Source: Alcanivorax sp. 24 (GTDB taxonomy: Bacteria; Pseudomonadota; Gammaproteobacteria; Pseudomonadales; Alcanivoracaceae). Taken from it: 64,000 bases of DNA. Where the stretch lies: the NCBI RefSeq assembly GCF_004360225.1, contig NZ_SNUA01000002.1:1-64000 (forward strand), read 5' to 3'. Shown in pieces: positions 1-8,492 of this stretch (the stretch's first letter is position 1; the number at the start of each line of letters is the position of its first letter). A program made the translations under genes and the position numbers. The notes below the pieces were generated by a model, which was not told where the DNA came from, did no database searches, and saw nothing but the letters and a program-made list of their open reading frames with translations.

Positions 1-96
1 GAATGGATCGAAGACTATAATCGCAGCCACCCGCACAAGGGGCTGAAAATGAAATCACCCTGGGAGTACCGGGCGGAACTGGCATCAAACGAATGA
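1..96 (+). mobile_element. IS3-family transposase (OrfB), C-terminal end only
   Basis: The first 96 bases are open from the window edge and end in TGA. They encode a tail containing WIEDYNRSHPHKGLK and then SPWEYRAEL. The pattern YN-x-x-xPH-x-x-L-x-x-x-SP is the usual C-terminus of the rve-type integrase domain of IS3-family OrfB transposases. Only about 31 residues are visible, so subgroup and integrity cannot be judged. A terminal inverted repeat follows immediately, and the next gene is cut at that point, so this is the edge of an inserted element and not a chromosomal gene. Confidence 0.8.
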
Positions 97-97
97 G

Positions 98-121
98 GTG
101 GTGTCCGGTTTAGCGGGGGCA
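98..121 (+). repeat. Right terminal inverted repeat of the IS3-family element
   Basis: Read on the minus strand the end begins TGCCCCCGCTAAACCGGACA, the TG...CA type terminus with a GGACA-like inner part seen in many IS3-family elements. It starts two bases after the transposase stop codon and ends two bases before the stop of the neighbouring receptor gene. The left end lies outside the window, so the match of both ends cannot be checked here. Confidence 0.65.
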
Positions 122-122
122 A

Positions 123-1628
123 CTACAGCTTATACAACAGGCCCGCTGATGGGGTAAACGCATTGTCATCGTAGCTGGCGGCACCGAGGCGATCGCCGGA
201 GTCGTAGTCGTAGCTATAGTCCTTCAGTGTTTGATAACGTCCGCCGAGGGTCACCAACAGGCGGTCGTTCAGCATGGATAGCTGGTCGGAGATGGCGATA
301 CTTTGGAAACGGGTCTTGATGGTGCGGCCAGGGCTGTCGAGATTACCGCCACTGTACGCGTTAGCAAGGGGGCGCGGGACATCTTCAGGAGAGTATAGAT
401 TGCCGGTGACGCTGGCCGATGACATGGCGTAGGCGTTATCCGCTTCCAGTTCATAAGTGGAGCCCGAAACGCTGACGGCATGCTTGATCGGCCCGGTATC
501 GAAAGTGAAGCGCACTCCAGTTTCACCTGTGATCACACTGTCTTCCCGAGCCGTATCGAAGCGGCTGGCGGTGTAGTTGCCGCTGGCATCGTTGACGGTT
601 GGATTGGCGAATATGGAATCTTCTTTACTTTCCCGAGCCCCAAACGCCGCCCAGCCGGTAATGTTATCGGTGAAGTCATACTCCGCGCGCAAGGTGCCGA
701 ACAGATCATTGGAATCCGAGTAAGTCCAGGACTGGCCGAGGGATTCGTCGGCGTCCGGGGCATCCAGAATCGGTACACCAGGGGCGAAGGTGATATTCGG
801 TTGCCCACCGTCGATACGGTGCTTCTGGAAACCCAGGTCGGCGGAGACGCGCAGGGCGTCACCGCGATAATCCAGGCCGATGTGGGCCATGGACAGCTCC
901 GATTCCTCACCATCCACGGCGGTGTCGCCGTCGCGGCGGGCGGCGTTCACGCGAATACCGAAGCGGCCGTCGTCGGAGCGGTTGGCGACGTCGGCGGCGA
1001 TCATGGCCTGGCCACCGCTCTGGGCGCCCAGAGTGAGCTGGTTGATCGGTTCGTTGGGCGCGCGTTTGGGCAGCACGTTGACACCGCCGCCGAGACCGCT
1101 GCCACCGGGGGCGGCGCCTTTCAGGAAGGTGTTGGCGCCCCGGAACACCTGCACCCGCTCGACGAATTCCGAGGCCAGATATTGTCGCGGCAGCAACCCG
1201 TACAGGCCGTTGTAGGTCATGTCATCGGAATACACCGGCAGGCCGCGCACCATATACAGCTGCTGGTAGTTGCCGAAGCCCCGGGCCACCCGCACCGCCG
1301 GATCATTGAGCAGTATCTCGCCGACACTGGCGGCCTGCTGGTCCTCGATCAACTGCTCGGTGTAGCTGGTGAAGCTGTATGGGGTCTCCATAACCGACTG
1401 GTTGCCGAGAATGCCGACGGAGCCGCCTTCCGCCACCTGGCCGCCGGCATAGGCTTTGCTCAGGCCACCGGCGGAGGCGTCGGCGCTGGATTGCACCTCC
1501 ACCGGCGCCAGCTGATACGGCTCGGTGTCATCTTCTTCCCCGGAGGTTTGCGCCTGTGCGGTGGGGAAGGCGCCGATGGCAAGCAGGGATAATGAGAGAG
1601 AGGAAAGCCGCAAAGTGATTGGTCGCAT
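123..1628 (-). pseudogene. TonB-dependent siderophore receptor, C-terminally truncated by IS insertion
   Basis: The 501-residue product has a signal peptide (to about residue 26), a plug domain with ETPYSFTSYT and RGLPVY motifs, and the start of the beta-barrel. Receptors of this ferrichrome/pyoverdine type are usually about 700 residues, and the last barrel strands, including the C-terminal aromatic residue needed for outer-membrane assembly, are missing. The frame ends at TAG two bases outside the IS terminal repeat, just after GLLYKL, so the insertion explains the loss. The start ATG has GGGGA upstream, and a Fur-like box lies about 48 bases before it. The truncated barrel is probably non-functional. 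A remainder beyond the IS may exist outside the window. Confidence 0.82.
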
Positions 1629-1675
1629 GGTGATCCCCGTTATGGTTGGTTACCCGGGTGGGCAGGGGAATTGTA

Positions 1676-1694
1676 GCAATAATGAGAATGGTTT
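1676..1694 (-). promoter_or_regulatory. Fur-box-like operator upstream of the truncated siderophore receptor
   Basis: The 19 bases GCAATAATGAGAATGGTTT contain the AATGAGAATG core that resembles the GATAATGATAATCATTATC Fur consensus. The site lies about 48 bases upstream of the start codon, where a Fur operator would block the promoter. Two other genes in the window that belong to iron uptake have a similar site. It is a consensus match by eye only. Confidence 0.5.
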
Positions 1695-1754
1695 GCTTTG
1701 GTGGCGAGCCGGTCACCAACAATATCGCCGTTGCTGGAGCACGGGTGTCCCGTA

Positions 1755-1823
1755 ATTCGCTGGCAAGCCAGCTTCCCACAGAGGAACCACGAAGCCGCTG
1801 TGGGAGCTGCCTTGGCGGCGAAT
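1755..1823. repeat. REP-like paired palindrome, copy 1
   Basis: Two inverted arms, ATTCGCTGGCAAGCCAGCTT...CCCACAG and its degenerate reverse CTGTGGGAGCTGCC...GGCGAAT, are separated by about 13 bases. The same arm sequence recurs at five other intergenic places in the window. It lies between pfp and the truncated receptor. Confidence 0.8.
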
Positions 1824-1886
1824 ATTGTGTGAATTCAGGTCAAGCGAGCCAAAGCGGTCCGTGGACCACGATCTCTTTGAGACGGC

Positions 1887-3149
1887 TTATACCTCGAACT
1901 TGTCGTTCAGCTTTTTCGGCACCGCGGCCAGTTTCAGCTTGGCGAACTGCGGCAGGCCGTTTTTGTAGGGCGGGTAGGACTCGCCCTCGATCAGCGGTGC
2001 CAGGTACTCGCGGGCGGACGGGGTGATGCCGAAACCGTCCTTGGTGATGAACTTGCGCGGCATTTTCTTTTCCACGTTGGCCACCTTCTTCAGCGGTGCC
2101 TCACCGATGGTCCAGCCGTACTTCTTGGTTTTCTTGCGCTCGATGGTGGGCATCACGGCATTCTTGCCGGCCACGGCGAATTCCACCGCCGCGCGGCCCA
2201 CCGCGTAGGCCTGCTCCACATCAGTGGCGGAGGCGATATGGCGCGCCGCCCGCTGCAGATAGTCACTGACCGCCCAGTGGTATTTATAGCCCAACTCGTT
2301 TTTCACCAACTGTGCCAGCACCGGCGCCACGCCGCCCAGTTGTTTGTGGCCGAAGGCATCGGTGGTGCCGGCGTCCGCCAGGAAGGTACCGTCGGCGGTG
2401 CGGGCTCCCTCCGAGACGACGATGACGCAGTAGCCTACCTTCTTCACCGTCTCGTCCACTTTCTTCAGGAACGCCTGCTGGTCGAAGGCGATTTCCGGGA
2501 ACAGGATCAAATGCGGGGCGTCCTCGTTCTGCTCCTTGGCGAGACCGGCGGCGGCGGCGATCCAGCCGGCGTGGCGGCCCATCACTTCCATTACGAACAC
2601 CTTGGTGGAGGTGGCGCACATGCTGGCCACGTCCAGGGCCGCCTCACGGCAGCTCACCGCGGTGTATTTGGCGACGGAGCCGAAGCCCGGGCAGACATCG
2701 GTGATCGGCAGGTCGTTATCCACGGTTTTCGGTACGTGGATCGCCTGGATCGGATAGCCCATGGTCTTGGACAACTGCGAAATCTTCAGGCAGGTATCGG
2801 CGGAGTCGCCACCGCCGTTGTAGAAGAAGTAGCCGATGTCGTGGGCCTTGAAGACTTCGATCAGACGCTCGTATTCGCGCTGGGAAGTTTTCAGGTCCTT
2901 CAGCTTGTAGCGGCAGGAACCGAAGGCGCCACCGGGGGTGTGCTTGAGCGCGGCGATGGCGCTCTTGCTTTCCTTGCTGGTGTCGATCAGATCCTCGGTG
3001 AGGGCACCGATGATGCCGTTACGACCGGCATAGACCTTGCCGATCACGCCCTTGTGGGCGCGGGCGGTTTCGATCACTCCCGCCGCGGAGGCGTTGATCA
3101 CGGCGGTAACCCCGCCGGACTGTGCGTAAAAGGCGTTTCTGGACCCCAT
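1887..3149 (-). CDS. pfp: Pyrophosphate-dependent 6-phosphofructokinase
   Basis: The product (420 aa) phosphorylates fructose 6-phosphate reversibly using pyrophosphate, a cytoplasmic step of glycolysis/gluconeogenesis. The N-terminal YAQSGGVTAVIN loop, GGGDS at 112-116 and PKTVDNDLP at 140-148 are PFK active-site motifs. The lysine in PKTVDND, where ATP-dependent enzymes have PGTIDND, supports PPi use. The length is usual for the bacterial PPi-type of the clade with about 400-420 residues. It stands alone on the minus strand with the truncated receptor downstream and a divergent membrane-protein gene upstream. The phosphoryl donor is inferred from motifs. Confidence 0.92.
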   Translation of the reverse strand: MGSRNAFYAQSGGVTAVINASAAGVIETARAHKGVIGKVYAGRNGIIGALTEDLIDTSKESKSAIAALKHTPGGAFGSCRYKLKDLKTSQREYERLIEVFKAHDIGYFFYNGGGDSADTCLKISQLSKTMGYPIQAIHVPKTVDNDLPITDVCPGFGSVAKYTAVSCREAALDVASMCATSTKVFVMEVMGRHAGWIAAAAGLAKEQNEDAPHLILFPEIAFDQQAFLKKVDETVKKVGYCVIVVSEGARTADGTFLADAGTTDAFGHKQLGGVAPVLAQLVKNELGYKYHWAVSDYLQRAARHIASATDVEQAYAVGRAAVEFAVAGKNAVMPTIERKKTKKYGWTIGEAPLKKVANVEKKMPRKFITKDGFGITPSAREYLAPLIEGESYPPYKNGLPQFAKLKLAAVPKKLNDKFEV

Positions 3150-3289
3150 TGCAAACTCCCTGAGCTGGCCGCGCCGGCGCGGCGGCCTACCGTTGAAATC
3201 GCGCGCATTCTAGCGGAAAAGGCACCGGCCTGTCCCCCGGGATGGTGTCCGGCTGCCGGCTCTGGAACAATAGCGCTCCGGGAGGAGAT

Positions 3290-3808
3290 ATGAACGCTTT
3301 GATTCGTCTGTTCTGGCGCCTGAGTTTGTTTCGCAAGGGGCCGGAGGATATGCCCTATGCGCCGCCGTTGCTGGTGATCCTGCTGGTGGCCTGGCTGATC
3401 ATGCAGGGGCTCAGTGCCAATCTGCAGACCAGCCTGCCCGCCGGGCAGTTGATCGCCGTGCAGTGGATTTCGCTGTCGCTGGTCACCGCCGTCACCACCG
3501 CCGCGCTGGCCTTCAAGAGCTTGCTGACACGCTGGGTGCAAACCATGATGGCACTGCTGGGGCTGGACCTGTTGCTGTCCCTGGTGGCGTTGCCGTTGCT
3601 GGTCGTCAACATGGCCGCGGCACAGCCGATCCCGATCATCGATGGTCTCTACTTCATGCTGGTGAGCTGGCAACTGGCGGTGCAGAGTTTTATCTATCAC
3701 CGTTCCCTGGATGTCAGCCCGCTGCTGGGCCTGGCGCTGGCGTTCTCCCTGCTGATTCTCACCTATATGACGCTGGCGGCGTTCATGCCGGAGGTGCTGA
3801 ACCGCTGA
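3290..3808 (+). CDS. Small inner-membrane protein of unknown function
   Basis: I do not recognise this 172-residue protein. It shows about four to five hydrophobic helices: near 24-42 (LLVILLVAWLIMQG), 55-75, 84-112 and 120-165. There are few charged residues between them, so it is probably an integral inner-membrane protein. The overall look recalls YIP1-type membrane proteins, but that is not firm. The start ATG at 3290 is preceded by a good GGAGGA six bases upstream. An in-frame ATG 16 codons earlier lacks such a site. It is monocistronic and divergent from pfp, with a REP pair downstream. Confidence 0.75.
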   Translation: MNALIRLFWRLSLFRKGPEDMPYAPPLLVILLVAWLIMQGLSANLQTSLPAGQLIAVQWISLSLVTAVTTAALAFKSLLTRWVQTMMALLGLDLLLSLVALPLLVVNMAAAQPIPIIDGLYFMLVSWQLAVQSFIYHRSLDVSPLLGLALAFSLLILTYMTLAAFMPEVLNR

Positions 3809-3841
3809 CGCGGCTGCGCCGCCCGCGGAGAAAGCCACGGA

Positions 3842-3917
3842 GCCGCCGTGGGAAGCTTGCTTGCAAGCGAATGTTTTGGTTCGGGCCCAGTATTCGCTTG
3901 CAAGCAAGCTTCCCACA
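3842..3917. repeat. REP-like paired palindrome, copy 2
   Basis: Arm GTGGGAAGCTTGCTTGCAAG...CGAAT faces arm ATTCGCTTGCAAGCAAGCTT...CCCACAG across about 20 bases. It lies between the convergent membrane-protein gene and the response-regulator gene, where it could also act as a bidirectional terminator. Confidence 0.8.
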
Positions 3918-3935
3918 GTGGCCTTGTAGTCACCT

Positions 3936-4841
3936 CTATACCCCGAGACACCCCAGCGCCATGGCCGCCGCCGAGGTGCGGTTTTCCACTCCCAGTTTGC
4001 GGAACACCTGCTCCAGGTGCTTGTTCACGGTACGCGGACTCAGAGTCAGAATCTGGCCGATTTCCCGGTTGGTTTTGCCCTGGGCGATCCACAGCAGCAC
4101 CTGAGCTTCCCGGGGCGTCAGCCGCAACTGGGCGCGCAAACGCTCCGCGCCTTCCTCCTCGTCGTGCTGATGAATACGGAACAGAAATTCGCCGGCGGTG
4201 ACCTCGCCGAGAAAACGCAGGCGAAAGGTGGCGCCACCGTCGCTGACGGTGTGCAGATCCGACGGTTGCGGCGCCCGGCCGAGCCAGTCCACGATGTGCC
4301 GCGCCAGCAGCGCCAGCCAGGTGTCGCGACCGCCGGCGCCATCGTCAAGCAACTGCTCCGCCTGCGGTGTTGCCCATTGCCAGCGGCCGTCGCGGTCGGT
4401 GGAGAAGGCGGCCTGGGCGAAGCGGTCCAGGGCGCTGCGGGCGCTTTGGGTCTGGCGGGCATTGGTCAGGTGCACACGAATGCGGGCGATCAACTCCGAG
4501 GGACGCACCGGCTTGGTGACGTAGTCCACGCCACCGGCTTCCAACCCGCGCACCACATCCTCGGCGTCGCTGAGGCCGGTCATGAAGATCACCGGAATCA
4601 ATGCCAGCGCTGGCTGGCTTTTCAATCGCCGGCAGGTCTCGAAGCCGTCCATATGCGGCATCATCGCGTCCAGCAGAATCAGATCCGGCACCATCTTTTC
4701 AGCAATATTGAGTGCCTGCTGACCGTCCAGCGCGAGCAGGGCGGTCAAATCCGCCTGTTCCAGGGCTTGATGAATCATGCCCAGGGAGTCCGGGGAATCG
4801 TCCACCACCAGGATCAGGTCCTTGCGATCGGGTTGGCTCAT
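3936..4841 (-). CDS. LuxR-family two-component response regulator
   Basis: The 301-residue cytoplasmic DNA-binding regulator has a receiver domain (about 8-125) with the acidic pocket VVDDS and phospho-acceptor D58 in LILLDAMMP. A linker of about 100 residues, possibly a degenerate PAS-like domain, is followed by a LuxR/FixJ helix-turn-helix (about 235-298: LTPREAQVLLWIAQGKTNRE and VNKHLEQVFRKLGVENR). Its ATG overlaps the stop of the upstream hybrid kinase by four bases, so the two are translationally coupled cognate partners. The pair is divergent from the urt/ami/fmd cluster, and control of that cluster is inferred from position. Confidence 0.9.
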   Translation of the reverse strand: MSQPDRKDLILVVDDSPDSLGMIHQALEQADLTALLALDGQQALNIAEKMVPDLILLDAMMPHMDGFETCRRLKSQPALALIPVIFMTGLSDAEDVVRGLEAGGVDYVTKPVRPSELIARIRVHLTNARQTQSARSALDRFAQAAFSTDRDGRWQWATPQAEQLLDDGAGGRDTWLALLARHIVDWLGRAPQPSDLHTVSDGGATFRLRFLGEVTAGEFLFRIHQHDEEEGAERLRAQLRLTPREAQVLLWIAQGKTNREIGQILTLSPRTVNKHLEQVFRKLGVENRTSAAAMALGCLGV

Positions 4842-7800
4842 GGCGCGCGCTCCAGTACTTGGATCACCTGATGGAAATCGAAGCGGCGCAGGGAGGCGGT
4901 CAGCGTCGCGGCCAGCGGTTCCGGCAGATGCCGGTCCCGGAGGGCGCGTTCCAGACGTTCCTGCAAGCCCCGCAAGTGGCCGATTTCGGCCAGGGCCACC
5001 AACTCGTCACGCAGTGCCTTGTCCAACGGCGGGATGGAGGCATCGCCGGCGGGTGATGCCGGCGGGCGATGTTCCCAGTCCAGGCGGAGGTGTCGGGCCA
5101 GGGTTTCCAGCAGCGCGCTCAGTTTGAACGGTTTCACCAGATAATCGTCGTGGGGGCTGTCACTGAAGGCGTTGGCATGGGCGGCTTCGCGGGCGTTGGC
5201 GGACAGCATCACGATCGGCGCCGGGCAGCCGGCCTGGCGCAGGGCCTGGGTGGTTTGCCAGCCGTTCAGGCCGGGCATGGCCACGTCCATCAGAATCAGA
5301 TCCGGAAGGCTCTGGGCCTGCATCGCCAGGGCGGTGCGGCCGTCCGGGGCCTCCAGCACCTGAAAACCCAATGGGGTGAGCAGATCACTGATCAGACCAC
5401 GGTGGGACGGGTCGTCGTCCACCACCAGCAGGGTGCGGCGCGGGCCCCGGTAACCGTGCACCGGGCGGGTCGGTTCGCGGTCCTGATCGCGGTTGTGCGC
5501 CAGGCTGGAAAGCATCACCGAGAGCCGGAACTCGCTGCCTTGTCCCGCGATGCTGTTGACCTGGATGTCGCCGCCCATGATATCGGCCAGCAGCTTGGTG
5601 ATGGTCAGGCCCAGACCGGTGCCGTGAACCACCGGCATGCCCGGTTTGCGTACCCGCTCGAACGGCCGGAAGATGCGCGCCTGGTCCTCCTCGGCGATAC
5701 CGACACCAGTGTCGCGCACGATGAACTCCGCCACCTGGGAACGATAGCGGAAGTGCAGAGTGACCTGGCCCCGGTCGGTGAATTTGATGGCGTTGGATAA
5801 CAGATTGATCAGAATCTGGCGTAAGCGCTTCTCGTCGGTGGCCACCCATTCCGGGATGCGCCCTTGCGGCTTGAACTCGAAGCCGATGCCCTTGTCCTCC
5901 GCCTGCAGCCGGAACATGGTCACCAGCTCGTCGATCAGCGCCGGTACCCGCACCCGGTTACGGTACAGCTCCAGTCTGCCGGCCTCGATCTTGGAGATCT
6001 CCAGCAACCCTTCGATCAGGTCGGAGAGATGGCCAGTACTGCGACGGATGGCGGCAACGGCGTCCCGGCGGTTGTCTGGAATGGCGGGATCGTGCTCCAG
6101 CAATTGGGCATAACCGTAGGCGGCGTTCAACGGGGAACGAAGCTCGTGGCTGAGACCGGTGAGATAGCGGCTCTTGGCCTGATTGGCGGCCTCCGCCAGC
6201 TCCTTGGCTTTCTGCAGTTCGCGATCGGTTTTTTCGTGGGCCCTGATCTCCGCCATCAGGGCGCGGGTTTGTTTCTGGGTTTCTTCCTCTGCTACCCGGC
6301 GGCTTTCGTGGGCGAGCACGAACAGCCACGCCACCACGCCGCTCATGATCACCAGAATCACGAACAGCTTGGCCAGGGTCGCGGCCAGCACCGCCCGTGC
6401 CGGCGGTTCGCCGGCGGCGGCCTGGTAATAAACCAGTGTCAGAAAGGCGGCCAGCAGTGACGTCACCACCAGTAGCAGGCCGAGAAAATGCCCTATGCGG
6501 GTGCGCAGGTGGTTGAGGGCACGATCCGGCAGGATGCCCGCGAGCCAGCCCATCAGTTGCTGCTGGAAGCGGGCATCCTGCTTGCAACTGTCGTGGCAGC
6601 GGGCGTCCAGCGAACAGCACAGCGAACAGATCGGTCCGTTGTAGGCGGGGCAGAATGCCATGTCTTCCTGGTCGAAGGCATGTTCGCAGATACAACAGGG
6701 TTTGCCCTCCACCGACTCCGGCCATGACGGTGGCCGGGCGATGTAGTAGCGCCCTCCGGTGGCCACGGCGATCAGCGGCGCGGACAGGAAGGCGGTGAAC
6801 AGGGTGATGAACGAGGCCAGTGCCTCGCAGGTGGCGCCCAGCGCGCCGGCCTTGCAGGCCAGGCCCACCAGGGTGGCCAGCAGCATGGCACCGCAGCCCA
6901 CCGGATTGAGGTCATACAGATAGGCGCGTTTGAACTCGATGTGTTTGGGACTCAAACCGAGCGGTTTGTTGATCACCAGGTCCGCCACCAGGGCGCCGAT
7001 CCAGGCCACCGCCACCATGGCGTAGCTGCTCAGAATTGACTCGAACGCCCGATAAATGCCGATCTCCATCAGCAACAGCGCGATCATCACGTTGAACACC
7101 AGCCACACCACCCGGCCGGGGTGGCTGTGGGTCAGGCGTGAAAAAAAATTGGACCAGGCGATGGAGCCGGCGTAGGCATTGGTGACGTTGATCTTCAGCT
7201 GCGACAACACCACGAAAATACCGGCCAGCGCCAGCAGGGCGGCCGGGTGGCTGGTGACGTGAGAAAACGCCATCAGGTACATGTGCATCGGCTCCTGGGC
7301 CTGGCTTTGCGGCAGACCGTGGTGCATCGCCAATACCACCAGAAAGGAGCCGGCCAGTGCCTTGAGGGCGCCGACCACGATCCAGCCGGGGCCGCCGGCA
7401 AGCATGGCCGCCCACCAGCGAACCCGGGTGGCGGAGGTCTTCTCCGGCATGAAACGAAGAAAATCCACTTGCTCACCGATCTGCGCCACCAGCGAGAACA
7501 ACACCGTGGAGGCGGCGCCGAACAGTAGCAGATCGAAACCGCCGTGACTGGTGCTGCCTCCGGGGAACTGGAACCAGCGGTCCAGGGACTGCGGGTCCTG
7601 CCAGAGAATGAACACGAACGGCAGTAAGTGCAGGATAACCCAGAATGGCTGGGTCCAGGCCTGGAACCGGGTGAGATAGGTGATGCCATGGGTCACCAGT
7701 GGAATCACCACCACGGAGCTGATTACGTAGCCCAACGTCAGCGGCAGGCCGAACAGGACTTCCAGGGCCATCGCCATGATCGCCGATTCCAGAGCGAAGA

Positions 7801-8179
7801 AGATGAAGGTGAAGGACGCGTAGATCAGCGACGCGATGGTCGAACCCAGGTAGCCGAAACCAGCGCCGCGGGTGAGAAGATCAATGTCGACACCGTCGCG
7901 GGCGGCGTAGTAGCTGACCGGGACGCCGAGCAGGAAGATAGTGACGCTGAATACGGCGATGGCCCAGGCCGCGTTGGTGAAACCATGGTTAAGGGTAATG
8001 GCGGCGCCGATCGCCTCCAGGGCGAGAAACGAGATCGCGCCCAGGGCGGTCAGCGCCACCCGCCCCGGTGACCAGCGCCGGGCGGACTTGGCGGTGAACC
8101 GCAGGGCGTAGTCCTCCAGAGTCTGATTGGCGACCCATTGGTTGTAGTTACGTCGGACCGGAAAGATTCGTTGCTGCAT
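4838..8179 (-). CDS. NCS1-type permease domain fused to hybrid sensor histidine kinase
   Basis: This is a 1113-residue membrane protein (from ATG 8179; a longer in-frame ATG lies at 8245). Residues about 35-480 form a polytopic segment resembling NCS1 nucleobase/cation symporters. Residues 495-532 hold a cluster of cysteines (C495, C496, C498, C510, C518, C521, C522, C528, C532) that may bind a metal. Two more membrane helices follow (about 562-625), then a coiled coil. The kinase core has H678 in GLSHELRSPLN, the N box (about 792-800), DTGVGI (823-828) and GTGLGL (853-858). A receiver domain has D965 in LILMDVAMPG, and a C-terminal helical part may be Hpt-like. Permease-kinase fusions such as CbrA (with an SLC5 domain) are known. 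Here the permease probably senses a urea/amide-type compound, judging by the divergent cluster. Confidence 0.88.
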   Translation of the reverse strand: MQQRIFPVRRNYNQWVANQTLEDYALRFTAKSARRWSPGRVALTALGAISFLALEAIGAAITLNHGFTNAAWAIAVFSVTIFLLGVPVSYYAARDGVDIDLLTRGAGFGYLGSTIASLIYASFTFIFFALESAIMAMALEVLFGLPLTLGYVISSVVVIPLVTHGITYLTRFQAWTQPFWVILHLLPFVFILWQDPQSLDRWFQFPGGSTSHGGFDLLLFGAASTVLFSLVAQIGEQVDFLRFMPEKTSATRVRWWAAMLAGGPGWIVVGALKALAGSFLVVLAMHHGLPQSQAQEPMHMYLMAFSHVTSHPAALLALAGIFVVLSQLKINVTNAYAGSIAWSNFFSRLTHSHPGRVVWLVFNVMIALLLMEIGIYRAFESILSSYAMVAVAWIGALVADLVINKPLGLSPKHIEFKRAYLYDLNPVGCGAMLLATLVGLACKAGALGATCEALASFITLFTAFLSAPLIAVATGGRYYIARPPSWPESVEGKPCCICEHAFDQEDMAFCPAYNGPICSLCCSLDARCHDSCKQDARFQQQLMGWLAGILPDRALNHLRTRIGHFLGLLLVVTSLLAAFLTLVYYQAAAGEPPARAVLAATLAKLFVILVIMSGVVAWLFVLAHESRRVAEEETQKQTRALMAEIRAHEKTDRELQKAKELAEAANQAKSRYLTGLSHELRSPLNAAYGYAQLLEHDPAIPDNRRDAVAAIRRSTGHLSDLIEGLLEISKIEAGRLELYRNRVRVPALIDELVTMFRLQAEDKGIGFEFKPQGRIPEWVATDEKRLRQILINLLSNAIKFTDRGQVTLHFRYRSQVAEFIVRDTGVGIAEEDQARIFRPFERVRKPGMPVVHGTGLGLTITKLLADIMGGDIQVNSIAGQGSEFRLSVMLSSLAHNRDQDREPTRPVHGYRGPRRTLLVVDDDPSHRGLISDLLTPLGFQVLEAPDGRTALAMQAQSLPDLILMDVAMPGLNGWQTTQALRQAGCPAPIVMLSANAREAAHANAFSDSPHDDYLVKPFKLSALLETLARHLRLDWEHRPPASPAGDASIPPLDKALRDELVALAEIGHLRGLQERLERALRDRHLPEPLAATLTASLRRFDFHQVIQVLERAP

Positions 8180-8492
8180 GTCAGCGTCGTTCACCCACCC
8201 GAATGGAAGTGGTGCGCGGTCCCTGGGCACCGTGCACAGTGTCAAAGTCTCTTCGACTAAAGGTTCTGCAAATAGAAAGAAGCAGGATTCGTGCCCAATC
8301 TTTGGTCACGGGCTGTCTTTATTTCCCGGGCCCGACGGTACCCCCCCGGGTGGCGGGCGGCCTATGGGGAAAATGACGTATAGGCCTGACCCAATCACCG
8401 AATGGGCCGCCCGCCGGCCCTTTCCCATACTCGTTGCCAATGACCGCCGGTCCTGGAGCCGGTCGGTCCGAACCGCTGACGAGGGGAAGACC
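8180..8492. promoter_or_regulatory. Divergent control region between the sensor kinase and urtA
   Basis: This 313-base gap separates two divergent transcription units and must hold both promoters. It contains a 24-base dyad at 8361-8384 and a GC-rich inverted pair GGCGGGCGGC / GGGCCGCCCGCC around it. I could not assign clear -35/-10 or -24/-12 elements by eye. Nothing in it looks like a gene. Confidence 0.5.
8361..8384. promoter_or_regulatory. Dyad-symmetric putative regulator site upstream of urtA
   Basis: The site reads CCTAT at its left edge and ATAGG at its right edge, with an AT-richer centre (GGGGAAAATGACGT) inside GC-rich surroundings. It lies about 110 bases upstream of the urtA start. 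The symmetry and position suit a LuxR-type response-regulator operator. The binding protein is inferred from the adjacent two-component pair. Confidence 0.4.

Noticed and set aside
480-1592. Long + strand open frame opposite the truncated receptor
   Set aside because: The minus-strand frame has signal peptide, plug motifs and RBS; the + frame has a Gly/His/Val-rich composition typical of antisense frames in GC-rich genes.
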